From a bacterium (GTDB taxonomy: Bacteria > Patescibacteriota > Minisyncoccia > 2-02-FULL-40-12 > IGHO2-01-FULL-4-A): 64,000 bases of DNA. The notes under the pieces are model-generated. The model did no database searches. It saw only the letters and a program-made list of their open reading frames with translations, and was not told the origin of the DNA. The stretch is taken from positions 30,846 to 94,845 of the forward strand of contig JAUYLN010000037.1 of NCBI GenBank assembly GCA_030698885.1. The letters are read 5' to 3'. Shown piece after piece: positions 17,355 through 25,050 of the stretch (position 1 is its first letter; every line of letters starts with the position of its first letter). Both the position numbers and the translations under genes were made by a program.

Positions 17355-17443
17355 TGGCGGAGGAGGTGAGATTCGAACTCACGAGGCCCTTGCGGGCCGC
17401 CGCATTTCAAGTGCGGTGGAATAAACCACTATCCGACTCCTCC
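17355..17443 (-). tRNA. tRNA-Ser(UGA)
   Basis: Acceptor GGAGGAG pairs with CTCCTCC, discriminator G, CCA encoded. The anticodon loop CTTGAAA gives anticodon TGA. A long variable arm (GGCCCGCAAGGGCC) is typical of class II tRNA-Ser. Confidence 0.95.
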
Positions 17444-17462
17444 GAAAACATTTTACCACATT

Positions 17463-17948
17463 TTAATGTTTTTGTGAACCGATAATTCTGGAGGCTCGTT
17501 TTACGGTTTCAACAATAACTGGTAGTTCAAGATAATCTATCAGGATAGCACCCCATATCAAAACCGGATGCCACGAAGCAGTCAAAAAACTTTCTACCAC
17601 TATTTCATCGGTTATCCAAAAGATATGGAACCACTGGGAATTTAAAAATACGAGATATAGCCAGTCCTTAGAATTATTGCCATGTTTTTTTAAAGAATGA
17701 ATATATACCAATGATACGGAGATGAGAGCCGGTATTTCTGTATAATCTATCAGGGCAATGATAACATTTACTAAATGACCTGCATCAAAGAAAGAACTTT
17801 GGCCGAATATTTTCAAAAACACTACATCAGTAGTTAGCCAGTAAAGATGCACTAACTGCAAGACAAAAAGACCGGCCGCAACAATAGTATTGGTCTGGCT
17901 GTGCTTTTCGTACCAATTCCAGAATTTTTTGGCTAAAACGGTGAGCAT
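17463..17948 (-). CDS. Internally duplicated four-helix membrane protein
   Basis: 161 aa, four predicted transmembrane helices arranged as two similar halves. The first half has HLYWLTTDVV then IDYTEIPALIS; the second has HIFWITDEIV then IDYLELPVIVE. The repeated H..W.TD and IDY.E.P residues lie at equivalent helix positions and could bind a metal or cofactor. I do not recognise a named family. Divergent from the 18014 gene. Confidence 0.75.
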   Translation of the reverse strand: MLTVLAKKFWNWYEKHSQTNTIVAAGLFVLQLVHLYWLTTDVVFLKIFGQSSFFDAGHLVNVIIALIDYTEIPALISVSLVYIHSLKKHGNNSKDWLYLVFLNSQWFHIFWITDEIVVESFLTASWHPVLIWGAILIDYLELPVIVETVKRASRIIGSQKH

Positions 17949-17977
17949 TTGACTTTATTATAATAATATGCTAATAT
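17949..17977 (+). promoter_or_regulatory. Sigma-70-type promoter of the 69-aa gene
   Basis: TTGACT (17949-17954), 17-base spacer, TAATAT (17972-17977), about 35 bases before the start codon. Confidence 0.65.
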
Positions 17978-18013
17978 ATTAATAGTTTCGTGTTTGAGTA
18001 TCGGGAGGTATCT

Positions 18014-18223
18014 ATGGGAATTTGTACGACATGCGTCTGCCCCGTATCCGGGGGTGGTAACATGCATAAGGCCGGCCATCACGGCAGAACCCCGCGCCAC
18101 AGCGAGAGGCACGACCTCAAAAGGCCAAAAAAGGCCACTGCGGAAGAGGGCGTTGAGGGTCGCGGTGCTCCCATCAAAAACACTGGCAAGAGGAGCAAGG
18201 AGAAGCAGGCACAGAAAAAGTAA
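18014..18223 (+). CDS. Small basic Cys-motif hypothetical protein, 69 aa
   Basis: Starts MGICTTCVCPVSGGGNMHK with a CTTCVC cluster, then a highly basic, His-, Lys- and Arg-rich tail ending KRSKEKQAQKK. GGGAGG lies 6 bases upstream of this ATG. Composition is more GC-rich than the neighbours. Likely nucleic-acid binding by charge, but no family is recognised. It has its own promoter and terminator. Confidence 0.7.
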   Translation: MGICTTCVCPVSGGGNMHKAGHHGRTPRHSERHDLKRPKKATAEEGVEGRGAPIKNTGKRSKEKQAQKK

Positions 18224-18243
18224 TAAGCATCAAAGAACATCAG

Positions 18244-18275
18244 GCGGCCCCGCCTTCGGGGGCCGCTATTTTTTA
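18244..18275 (+). terminator. Terminator of the 69-aa gene
   Basis: GCGGCCCC, loop, GGGGCCGC then ATTTTTTA. Confidence 0.85.
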
Positions 18276-18309
18276 TTTGAAAATCCCCTCCTTCCTCGCT
18301 CTGCTCGTC

Positions 18310-18491
18310 TGTCGGGCCGCCGGGAGTTGCCTTCGGTCTCTTCCTCGTCAGTCACTCGTCAGAGCCTCAGGACCAGGCCTCGCGGTTTCACCTTCTAGTG
18401 AAACATTCGCTCCGGCCGTTCAACTCCCGGCAAACCTGCAAATTTTTTAAAATCTCAAACTGACCTAAAGGCAGCTTGAGATTTTAAATTT
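18310..18491 (-). repeat. tRNA-Pro 3'-end duplication element
   Basis: In tRNA direction: a hairpin (18440-18491), GCCGGGAGTTGAAC antisense to the T-arm (18418-18431), a structured block beginning GGCCGGAGCGAATGTTTCAC and containing CCGCGAGGCC, then an exact 20-base second copy of the tRNA 3' end (18310-18329). Confidence 0.78.
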
Positions 18492-18492
18492 G

Positions 18493-18563
18493 TCGGGCCG
18501 CCGGGAGTTGAACCCGGTCACCACGAACCCGAATCGTGTGTACCACCGTCATACGCCGGCCCG
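18493..18563 (-). tRNA. tRNA-Pro(CGG)
   Basis: Acceptor CGGGCCG/CGGCCCG with the C1-G72 pair and A73 expected for proline; anticodon stem CACGA/TCGTG, loop TTCGGGT, anticodon CGG; T-arm CCGGG TTCAACT CCCGG. CCA is not encoded. Position 8 appears to be G, not the near-universal T, so a scan with a covariance model is worthwhile. Confidence 0.85.
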
Positions 18564-18624
18564 CCTTCGCTAAGGCTTCGGCGGGCAGGCCCGCTTTGCC
18601 TTAGCTAGATTTTTATATCAATTA

Positions 18625-19026
18625 CTATTTATTCTCAAATTCTTTTACTTCTTTTACCATACTGGTTGTGATTGTCTTAAATTCCGGATGGCTAGGTATG
18701 GAAAATTCCATAAACATTTCTCTGCCAATATAGCCCATCTTCAACATGCTGCCTCCCCATGTTGAACCATGAATTTCAGCCTTCACGGGTTCGGGACAAA
18801 ATTTCGGGTGGCCCGAAATATAAAAGCCATCTTCTCTTCGCTCTAAAGTATACTTATCGTTCTCGGTCTCAATCTCAATAAAATGACCGACTTCTAAATT
18901 CTTCACATGCACCCCTCCTTCAATCTCACTCCTTACTATATTATCAACGATTTTAGGATGTAAAAACTTTCCCATATCTTCATCCCCTGGCTCCGGTGCC
19001 TCTGGTTTTTTCTCAAATTTTTCCAT
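18625..19026 (-). CDS. Hypothetical protein, 133 aa
   Basis: Soluble, beta-rich-looking protein (TLERREDGFYISGHPKFCPE) with an acidic N-terminus. Begins 2 bases after the stop of the CCA-adding enzyme gene, so the two are co-translated from one mRNA. No family recognised; a role tied to tRNA maturation is only suggested by this position. Confidence 0.75.
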   Translation of the reverse strand: MEKFEKKPEAPEPGDEDMGKFLHPKIVDNIVRSEIEGGVHVKNLEVGHFIEIETENDKYTLERREDGFYISGHPKFCPEPVKAEIHGSTWGGSMLKMGYIGREMFMEFSIPSHPEFKTITTSMVKEVKEFENK

Positions 19027-19028
19027 AA

Positions 19029-20477
19029 TTATTTAACGTGATGCTTGGTTTTTATTTGACCAACCTCTTTCTCTTCCTCCTCTAATGTTTTGGTTTTGCC
19101 GGCTTTAGCCAGCTCGGCTAGTTCGTTATCTGAAAGTTCGTGCAATTCTTTTACTCTTTTGGTCAGATAATCTTTATCATTTTTGGCCGGGTCGTCAAGA
19201 ACCTCGCCCATTAAAGCACTTATCAAAAAACCCACCCTCGGACTTGGTTCAATGCCAAGTAATTTCATCAGTTCATCCCCTTTCAGCTTCAGCATCTTCG
19301 GAGATATCGGGTCCCGTGAAACTTTGTCTATCATAAACATCAGGTGGCGTAATTTGTATGGCTTGGCTTTGGGCACGCCCGAACCTATTCTGTCTGCTTC
19401 TCTGACTTTTATCAAATCCTCTGTGTTCTCCCTGCCGATATTCGCCACAAGTCGTCTGACTGAACTTTCTGTGACCTCCCCGACATTGTAGTAAAAAAGG
19501 TGATAACGCACCAACCGTGTAGCATCCTCGGCTTGTTTTTTAGGCAATTTAAGACGTTCCATTATTTTTGCTGTCATCTTTGCGCCAACAACTTCATGAT
19601 TATAGAAAGTAGAATCAGGCCCATCGCCTCTTTTTGTCCTAGGCTTGCCGACGTCGTGCAAAAGAGAAGCCAATCGCACTGTGGTAGAATATTTTTTATC
19701 CATGGCGTACTGCAGGGCCCTGACATTATGCTCCCAAACTGTATAAATATGATGCTTATTCTGACCGACGTCAACGCCTTCCAGCAGTTCAGGCAGAATG
19801 TATTTCATCAGGCCGGTGTCTTTCAACAATTCCATCCCCCGCGATGCACCGTTTGAATCAACTATTTTTATAAATTCGTCTCTTATCCTTTCGGCTGATA
19901 TTAATTTAAGAAGTTCATGGTGCTTCTTTATCGCATCCAGAGTTTTAGGTTCAATCTCAAAATTCAACGCTACAGCAAATCTCACAGCCCGCATCATACG
20001 CAAGGCATCCTCATTAAATCTTTCGTTCGGATCACCCACCGCTTTTAATATTTTATTTTCTAAATCTTCCTTTCCGCTAAAAAGATCAACCACATTGCCG
20101 TCACCGTCCATAGCTAAGGCATTGACCGTGAAATCTCTACGCTTCAGGTCATCGTCCAGTAATTCTGCAAATTGAAGTTCATCAGGGTGTCTTTTGTCAC
20201 TATACTCAGATTCAATGCGATAAGTCGTGGCCTCAACTACTTTAAGCGTCTCTTCCTCAGTCTCAACTTTAATTCCCACGGTGCCGAATTGATTTTCATA
20301 AAAACTGTCCGGAAATATTTCCTGAATTTTATCCGGCCTTGCATTGGTAGTTATATCCCAGTCTTTCGGCTTTTCGCCAAGCAAAATATCTCTGACACAA
20401 CCGCCGACCGCAAAAGCGTCAAAACCCGCATCTTTGAACTGATTTAAAATTTTAGTAATTTCTTTTGGAAGCTGCAT
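19029..20477 (-). CDS. cca: CCA-adding enzyme (tRNA nucleotidyltransferase) with HD domain
   Basis: 482 aa. The class II nucleotidyltransferase head has FAVGGCVRDILLG (23-35) and the metal-binding DWD near residues 39-41; RRDFTVNALAM and RMMRAVRFA follow. The C-terminal half has an HD motif (LLHDVGKP, about 273). Adds or repairs the tRNA 3' CCA. In this window five tRNAs (Pro, Ala, Arg, Leu-UAG, Val) lack an encoded CCA, so the enzyme is needed. tRNA-Ala starts the same transcript 11 bases upstream. Confidence 0.95.
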   Translation of the reverse strand: MQLPKEITKILNQFKDAGFDAFAVGGCVRDILLGEKPKDWDITTNARPDKIQEIFPDSFYENQFGTVGIKVETEEETLKVVEATTYRIESEYSDKRHPDELQFAELLDDDLKRRDFTVNALAMDGDGNVVDLFSGKEDLENKILKAVGDPNERFNEDALRMMRAVRFAVALNFEIEPKTLDAIKKHHELLKLISAERIRDEFIKIVDSNGASRGMELLKDTGLMKYILPELLEGVDVGQNKHHIYTVWEHNVRALQYAMDKKYSTTVRLASLLHDVGKPRTKRGDGPDSTFYNHEVVGAKMTAKIMERLKLPKKQAEDATRLVRYHLFYYNVGEVTESSVRRLVANIGRENTEDLIKVREADRIGSGVPKAKPYKLRHLMFMIDKVSRDPISPKMLKLKGDELMKLLGIEPSPRVGFLISALMGEVLDDPAKNDKDYLTKRVKELHELSDNELAELAKAGKTKTLEEEEKEVGQIKTKHHVK

Positions 20478-20488
20478 TGAAGTGCCAG

Positions 20489-20559
20489 TGGACCCACGGG
20501 GAATCGAACCCCGCCCTCATCCATGCCATGGATGCGTAATACCGATTTACTATGGGCCC
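20489..20559 (-). tRNA. tRNA-Ala(GGC)
   Basis: Acceptor GGGCCCA/TGGGTCC carries the G3-U70 identity pair for alanine; anticodon loop ATGGCAT gives GGC; T-arm CGGGG TTCGATT CCCCG. A73, CCA not encoded. Eleven bases upstream of the CCA-adding enzyme gene on the same strand. Confidence 0.94.
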
Positions 20560-20715
20560 AAAGTATTTAAAATTATATTGAAAAAATATCACAAAAATGG
20601 TATAATGGCAATAAGAAGGGCTTACACGTTTGACTAAGATTGAGGCATCCCGCCATGGCGGGATAACGAACCTGCCTACGGCAGGCAGGAATATTGGGCA
20701 AACCTTCTCGTCGAA

Positions 20716-20827
20716 GGTTCCTCCGCCTTTCGGCTCCGCTAAAGCGGAGCCGAAAGGCGGAGGAACCGCTGTTGTGGCTTTCGCCACGATAAGCCCTAAA
20801 GAATTCGGGCTTATCGTGGCGAAAGCG
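20716..20827. repeat. Two tandem long perfect hairpins upstream of tRNA-Arg
   Basis: First hairpin: 23-24 bp arms (GTTCCTCCGCCTTTCGGCTC...) around TAAA, 20716-20767. Second: 20 bp arms (GCTTTCGCCACGATAAGCCC) around a ten-base loop, 20778-20827. A CCTGCC/GGCAGG palindrome precedes them at 20670-20688. No gene in 20560-20842. Confidence 0.8.
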
Positions 20828-20842
20828 CGTAAGTCCTATAAT

Positions 20843-20914
20843 GCCCCTATCGTTCAAGGGATAGGACGAGGGTTTCCTAAACCCTAAATCCAGGTTCGAG
20901 TCCTGGTAGGGGCA
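20843..20914 (+). tRNA. tRNA-Arg(CCU)
   Basis: Acceptor GCCCCTA/TAGGGGC; anticodon stem AGGGT/ACCCT with loop TTCCTAA, anticodon CCT; T-arm CCAGG TTCGAGT CCTGG. A73 present, CCA not encoded. Confidence 0.94.
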
Positions 20915-21034
20915 CTAGACAGGAATTCGCAAGCTTGAAAGGTTCGCCTCGCTTCGCTCGGCGACTAATTTGTATTCAATTTTGGGGGTAAAAACGAATT
21001 CGCGATTTCGCATTTTAGGGGAAGAAAATTTTTT

Positions 21035-21814
21035 ATGAATAAAATTCTAATACAACCAACCATAGACACGCTTCGCGATTACGAAGATTATGCCGGAGAA
21101 ACAGGCTATAATTTTGAAGTTATTGACTTTGCTTTTCCAAACGTTTTGGATTCCGAATATGTTTCGATAGTAAAAAGGTATAAAGCAGAATCTCGCTTTC
21201 CTGAAAAAATAATAGGAATGCATGGCGCTTTTTTGGATTTGTATATCAATAGCCCCGACCCTGCTATTAAGAAAGTTGCAGAAGAAAGAATTGTCAGAAA
21301 CTTGGAAATTGCTAAAGATTTGAATATTCAGTACGTTGCTTTTCATACCAATTTTCTTCCAATGATTAAAAAAGAATCCTACTATCACAATTGGGTAAGC
21401 GCCCATGTCGACTTTTGGAAAAAAATTGTGGAGAAATTTAAAATTACCGTTTTGCTTGAAAATATGTGGGATAAAAACCCTGATGGCATAGCCGAAGTTA
21501 TCGAAAAAGTAAATTCGCCCTACCTCAAGGTTCTTCTTGACACAGGACATGCCAATGTTTTTTCCAAAGTCCCAATCAAAAATTGGTTTGAAAAACTCGG
21601 GAAAAATATTGTATATATTCAACTCAACGACAATATGGGAGATGGTGACTCCGAACTTCCTGCCGGAAAGGGTAGCGTTGATTGGAAAGAATTTGATAGT
21701 TTGGTGAAACAACATTGTGATAATCCTTTAGTTTGTTTAGAGGTTAAAGATTTGAACTGGGTAAAAGAAACGATTGAATACTTGAAAAAGAATAGTATTT
21801 ATCCGTTTTCATAA
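21035..21814 (+). CDS. Sugar phosphate isomerase/epimerase-like TIM-barrel protein
   Basis: 259 aa. Belongs to the xylose isomerase-like/AP endonuclease 2 TIM-barrel superfamily: VLLENMWDKNP, LKVLLDTGHANVF (metal-binding Asp and His) and YIQLNDNMGDGDSELPAGKG are the usual metal-site segments. GGGGAAG lies about 12 bases before the ATG. Substrate is not predictable; sugar epimerase or DNA-repair endonuclease IV relatives are both possible, with the former more likely from the short loops. Confidence 0.85.
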   Translation: MNKILIQPTIDTLRDYEDYAGETGYNFEVIDFAFPNVLDSEYVSIVKRYKAESRFPEKIIGMHGAFLDLYINSPDPAIKKVAEERIVRNLEIAKDLNIQYVAFHTNFLPMIKKESYYHNWVSAHVDFWKKIVEKFKITVLLENMWDKNPDGIAEVIEKVNSPYLKVLLDTGHANVFSKVPIKNWFEKLGKNIVYIQLNDNMGDGDSELPAGKGSVDWKEFDSLVKQHCDNPLVCLEVKDLNWVKETIEYLKKNSIYPFS

Positions 21815-21946
21815 ATAAAGAATGCCGCCAAAGAAAAACTTGAAGTTGTCAGCGGTGCGGCTCCGCCGCCTTTCCGAATTTTCGCGGGGGGAATTTTCCG
21901 GAAAAATGCGTTCAGACTAATTCAAGAATACTGCACAAAAAAATAT

Positions 21947-21972
21947 GCCCCGCTCGCATATGCGAGCGGGGC
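21947..21972 (-). terminator. Terminator of the rlpA-like gene
   Basis: Perfect palindrome GCCCCGCTCGCAT and complement, followed on the minus strand by ATATTTTTTT. Confidence 0.85.
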
Positions 21973-21998
21973 TTTGGTCTCGTCAAACAAGACTATGC

Positions 21999-22456
21999 CT
22001 AATCGGCCGACTGACCATCGTAGACTACTTGAGGAGGCGGGATTTTATTGCGAGGGTCAATAATGGAATACTCCAGATCCACTACCCCGTCATCAATCAT
22101 GCCAAGTACCCTAGCCGCAGCTTTTGAAACATCGAGCTCGCGGTCTTCCCAGAATGGTCCACGGTCATTGATCCGGGCTGTGGTCCATTTGCCATTTATC
22201 GGATTGGTCAGAAGTATGACTGTTCCAAATGGCAGTTCTTTGTGGGCCGCCGTTAACTGACCCTGATCAAAGACTTCACCGTTAGCCGTGAGCTTGCCGT
22301 GAAACCCGGACCATACCACGAGGTTTTCATGGTTGGCCTGCTCGCGGGAGCCCCTCTGGTAGTGTTTTGCTGTCTCTTAACTCCACACTCAAAGCCAATA
22401 GAGAAAGCGAAACAAGCCAAGAAAGTTAAAACCAGTACTAAAATTGCAAACCTCAA
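21999..22456 (-). pseudogene. rlpA: RlpA-like septal protein, broken by a 1-base frameshift
   Basis: The first frame (TTG start at 22456, GGAGG 5 bases upstream) encodes a signal peptide, MRFAILVLVLTFLACFAF, and reaches TSWYGPGF. The rest of the double-psi beta-barrel continues in another frame from about 22319: FHGKLTANGEVFDQ, AAHKELPFGT, RINDRGPFWEDRELDVSKAA. Adding one base in the GGGTTTCACGG stretch restores WYGPGFHGKLTANG, the normal RlpA sequence. RlpA proteins bind peptidoglycan at the septum. It has a consensus promoter and terminator, so this may be a sequencing error, a recent mutation or programmed frameshifting. Confidence 0.8.
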
Positions 22457-22507
22457 ATCGTCCTCCGAATTGGGCCAGTTGCCCGATTACTTAATTTACT
22501 ATCTATA

Positions 22508-22536
22508 ATTATATCAGTTTTTTAATGAATTGTCAA
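22508..22536 (-). promoter_or_regulatory. Consensus promoter of the rlpA-like gene
   Basis: TTGACA (22531-22536), exactly 17 bases, then TATAAT (22508-22513) with a TG before the -10: a full match to the sigma-70 consensus. Confidence 0.85.
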
Positions 22537-23175
22537 TTAAAATCTCCTGGTACCCGCAAAGAACACCAGTCTCTGATATCTCCTGAATTCTTTAAGTCTC
22601 ATTGAACTGTCCAGCAACTTATATTTTAGAGCGCTTCTGACACTCAGAACCTCCTCATTCTCAACCATTTTAAATATCTTACTTGCCGGCCTTCCTTTCT
22701 GTGCGAAAATAAGGGATTGGCTGGCATCAACAAGCCAGAGGTTTTTAAGCTTGTTTACATAGTCAATCTGACTGAATTGAAAATCTTTTTTATTTGTAAA
22801 ATCTTGAGAACAATACGTGTCCACAGCACAATGAAATTCAAATTTTGTGCCATCAACACCAATTCTTTTTGCATTCTCTGATTGAGTTATCAAGAAGCAC
22901 CCCGAACGAACATAATTAAAAGCAACAATAGCTACCGGGCTTTGAGAATTTTTTATTGAATCCATTATTTTTAAACATGCATAAAAGTCGCCACCCCTTC
23001 CGGAAATAAACATCTTTACTTCATTATTGTTAGCTTTATTTAATTTTTTCAGTATATTCTCAAAATTTAAGGCGACCCTATCGTTAACAGGACCATCCGT
23101 ACAATCAAGCCAAACGATTCTTCTTTCAAAATTGCATTTTAACGATACATTTTTCGGTGATTTATTTCCTGGCAT
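22537..23175 (-). CDS. ClpP-like (S14-fold) protein 1
   Basis: 212 aa from the ATG with GGAG 7 bases upstream (a longer TTG frame to 23187 is less likely). The crotonase/ClpP-like layout is visible: RIVWLDCTDGPVNDRV, KMFISGRGGDFYACLKIMD, then a serine in NYVRSGCFLI (Ser91) and a histidine in FEFHCAVDTY (His115), the positions of a ClpP dyad. The third catalytic residue is uncertain. One of two such proteins flanking an SPFH protein. Ends just before the rlpA promoter. Confidence 0.72.
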   Translation of the reverse strand: MPGNKSPKNVSLKCNFERRIVWLDCTDGPVNDRVALNFENILKKLNKANNNEVKMFISGRGGDFYACLKIMDSIKNSQSPVAIVAFNYVRSGCFLITQSENAKRIGVDGTKFEFHCAVDTYCSQDFTNKKDFQFSQIDYVNKLKNLWLVDASQSLIFAQKGRPASKIFKMVENEEVLSVRSALKYKLLDSSMRLKEFRRYQRLVFFAGTRRF

Positions 23176-23259
23176 TTTATTCTCCAAAAAATATTTTTTA
23201 AAAAACTTACTTTATGATGTATCAAAAATAATACGCCCGGAGTACTTTACCTAAAAATA

Positions 23260-23283
23260 AAAACGGTTTATCACAACCGTTTT
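23260..23283 (-). terminator. Terminator downstream of the SPFH gene
   Basis: AAAACGGTT, loop, AACCGTTTT between the SPFH gene and ClpP-like protein 1. Confidence 0.75.
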
Positions 23284-23320
23284 AAATAAATATTATAAGG
23301 CTCCACGGGCTTAATAAACA

Positions 23321-24139
23321 CTAGCCCTTGAATAACCTGGATAAGGGTTTTGCTAATTCTGCAATTGAGGCCAGCCAATCCTTGCCTTCTGCTCCGGAGC
23401 CCCCCTCCAAAAGAGAGCTCGCTGCTTCCCACTTAATCGTCTTGTTGTCATTCAAAGTTGAAACAACCGGAATACCTATTAACGCCGCGGCAAGAGAGCT
23501 CGGCATTTGTTCTACCGGTATCCCCAAAAGTTCGGCGCCCTTTTTAATAGCTGCTATTTTTAAATTAATGCCCTCGCTTAGACTGATAATGCTAACTATC
23601 TCCGGAGCGGGCTTAAAATCGGTCAAACCAAAATCTATTATCTCAACCCCCCAATCCGAAGCAACTCCCTGCAGGCGCTCTAAAAGCACGCCCGAAGTCT
23701 GATCTTCTTTCGCCAGATTTTCGAAATCTGATTTTATTAATTCCTCCTGCAACATCACGGTTGCCACGTTAGCAAGAGATTCTTCAAGACCACTAATCTC
23801 AAAAAGTGCCTTATAAACATCACTGACCTTATAAACAATCACTGCGCTAACAGTAAATGGAAATGCGCCGCCTATCAAAATTTCCTGATTAATTAAATTA
23901 ACCGTTTGTTGTCTTACGTGTCTTTTTTCCAGACTGTCTACGAATGGAATAAGAAAAACCATCCCCGGACCTCTAATTACAAAACCCTTACTTGGGTCAC
24001 GATTATTTTTTTCAGCTACACCAAAACGCAACCTGATACCTCTCTCACCTTCCCTCACGAAACCAAGGCTCTTAAAGGCACCCGCGATAAGACTTAGTAT
24101 TAATATCCATGCCTCTAAAGGAATCGCACCGATATCCAT
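23321..24139 (-). CDS. SPFH/band 7 (stomatin-prohibitin) domain protein
   Basis: 272 aa. A short N-terminal membrane segment (about 8-25) leads into the SPFH domain: GERGIRLRFGVAEKN, PGMVFLIPFVDSLEKRHVRQQTVNL, LANVATVMLQEELIKSD and WGVEIIDFGLTDFKPAPEI. Such proteins oligomerise on the inner membrane and often hold or regulate a membrane protease. AAGGAG precedes the ATG by 8 bases. ClpP-like genes lie on both sides, on the same strand, each with its own terminator. Confidence 0.9.
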   Translation of the reverse strand: MDIGAIPLEAWILILSLIAGAFKSLGFVREGERGIRLRFGVAEKNNRDPSKGFVIRGPGMVFLIPFVDSLEKRHVRQQTVNLINQEILIGGAFPFTVSAVIVYKVSDVYKALFEISGLEESLANVATVMLQEELIKSDFENLAKEDQTSGVLLERLQGVASDWGVEIIDFGLTDFKPAPEIVSIISLSEGINLKIAAIKKGAELLGIPVEQMPSSLAAALIGIPVVSTLNDNKTIKWEAASSLLEGGSGAEGKDWLASIAELAKPLSRLFKG

Positions 24140-24225
24140 GATTAAGCTCCTTTTTATTTTGTTAAGGTCTATCTACTACCTAGTTAACACACCCGAGTAA
24201 TACCTCCCACTTTACCGAAAATAAA

Positions 24226-24248
24226 AAGCGGTTCATTATGAACCGCTT
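24226..24248 (-). terminator. Terminator downstream of ClpP-like protein 2
   Basis: AAGCGGTTC, loop, GAACCGCTT overlapping the stop codon of the 24247 gene. Confidence 0.7.
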
Positions 24249-24975
24249 ATATCTTCCTAGTTCTTGGAATCTTTCTTAATTTCTCCCAGTCACCGTCAAA
24301 AATCTCATCTGCAAGGCCCCATTCAATAGTCTCTTTCGGAGACAAATAAACATCTTCTTTCTTGCTCATATGATCCTCTAGCATCTCTTCTATCCTCTTC
24401 GCGGACCACCTCTTAAACCTTCCCTTCTTTTGCATGCTATTAACATATATTTCTATCATCCTTTTGTGTGCTTCTCTATAATGATCCGAAAAAGACATAA
24501 ACTGATTATATGTTCCGCTAAAAGCTACTTCTCCCTTATGAAACAGAAAATAACTATCCTGCATCATAACCCGCTTGTCTGCAGCTTGAAATATCAGTGA
24601 GCTCATTGACCTGGCATGGGTGTAGCTCAAAATGACAACATTATTGGGGCAGGTATCTATGGCATTATGTATGGCCATTCCTTCATTCCAATCACCACCA
24701 CAGGTTTTCATTTTTATAAGTATATTTCTTGTTGGATCAATACCTGATAAAATCTCAATGTTTCTTATAAGCCTGGATGCCATTTGATACTCGACTCCCG
24801 GCTCATCTCTGTTGGTGTCATCCGTTCCATATTCCATTTCATAGCCAACCAAATCAATTATAAAATTGTCCGTATTAATTCCCCAAAAATGTCGGTTATC
24901 AATCCAATCGCTTTTTTCTATTTTAAATTTAGGCCTTGGTCTTTGTGGTCCGGATTGCCCAATCCCTTTTTTCAT
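24247..24975 (-). CDS. ClpP-like (S14-fold) protein 2
   Basis: 242 aa. ILIKMKTCGGDWNEGMAIHN, VVILSYTHARSMSSLIFQAA (Ser123 in place of the ClpP nucleophile) and MQDSYFLFHKGEVAF (His146) follow the ClpP order. GAGGA precedes the ATG. The N-terminal 35 residues are basic and unrelated to ClpP. Probably a serine peptidase; no ClpX or ClpA partner is in the window. Pairs with the SPFH protein downstream and with ClpP-like protein 1. Confidence 0.82.
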   Translation of the reverse strand: MKKGIGQSGPQRPRPKFKIEKSDWIDNRHFWGINTDNFIIDLVGYEMEYGTDDTNRDEPGVEYQMASRLIRNIEILSGIDPTRNILIKMKTCGGDWNEGMAIHNAIDTCPNNVVILSYTHARSMSSLIFQAADKRVMMQDSYFLFHKGEVAFSGTYNQFMSFSDHYREAHKRMIEIYVNSMQKKGRFKRWSAKRIEEMLEDHMSKKEDVYLSPKETIEWGLADEIFDGDWEKLRKIPRTRKI

Positions 24976-25050
24976 TTCAGTCCTCTCTTTAAATTTTGAA
25001 TATACTATTCTGGGTTAAGGTTTATCAAAAAAAATAATCTATGGCAATAT

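Noticed and set aside
20452..20887. Several frames of 85-111 codons around tRNA-Ala and tRNA-Arg
   Set aside because: They translate tRNAs and the two palindromes in opposite frames, so they mirror each other and are not genes.
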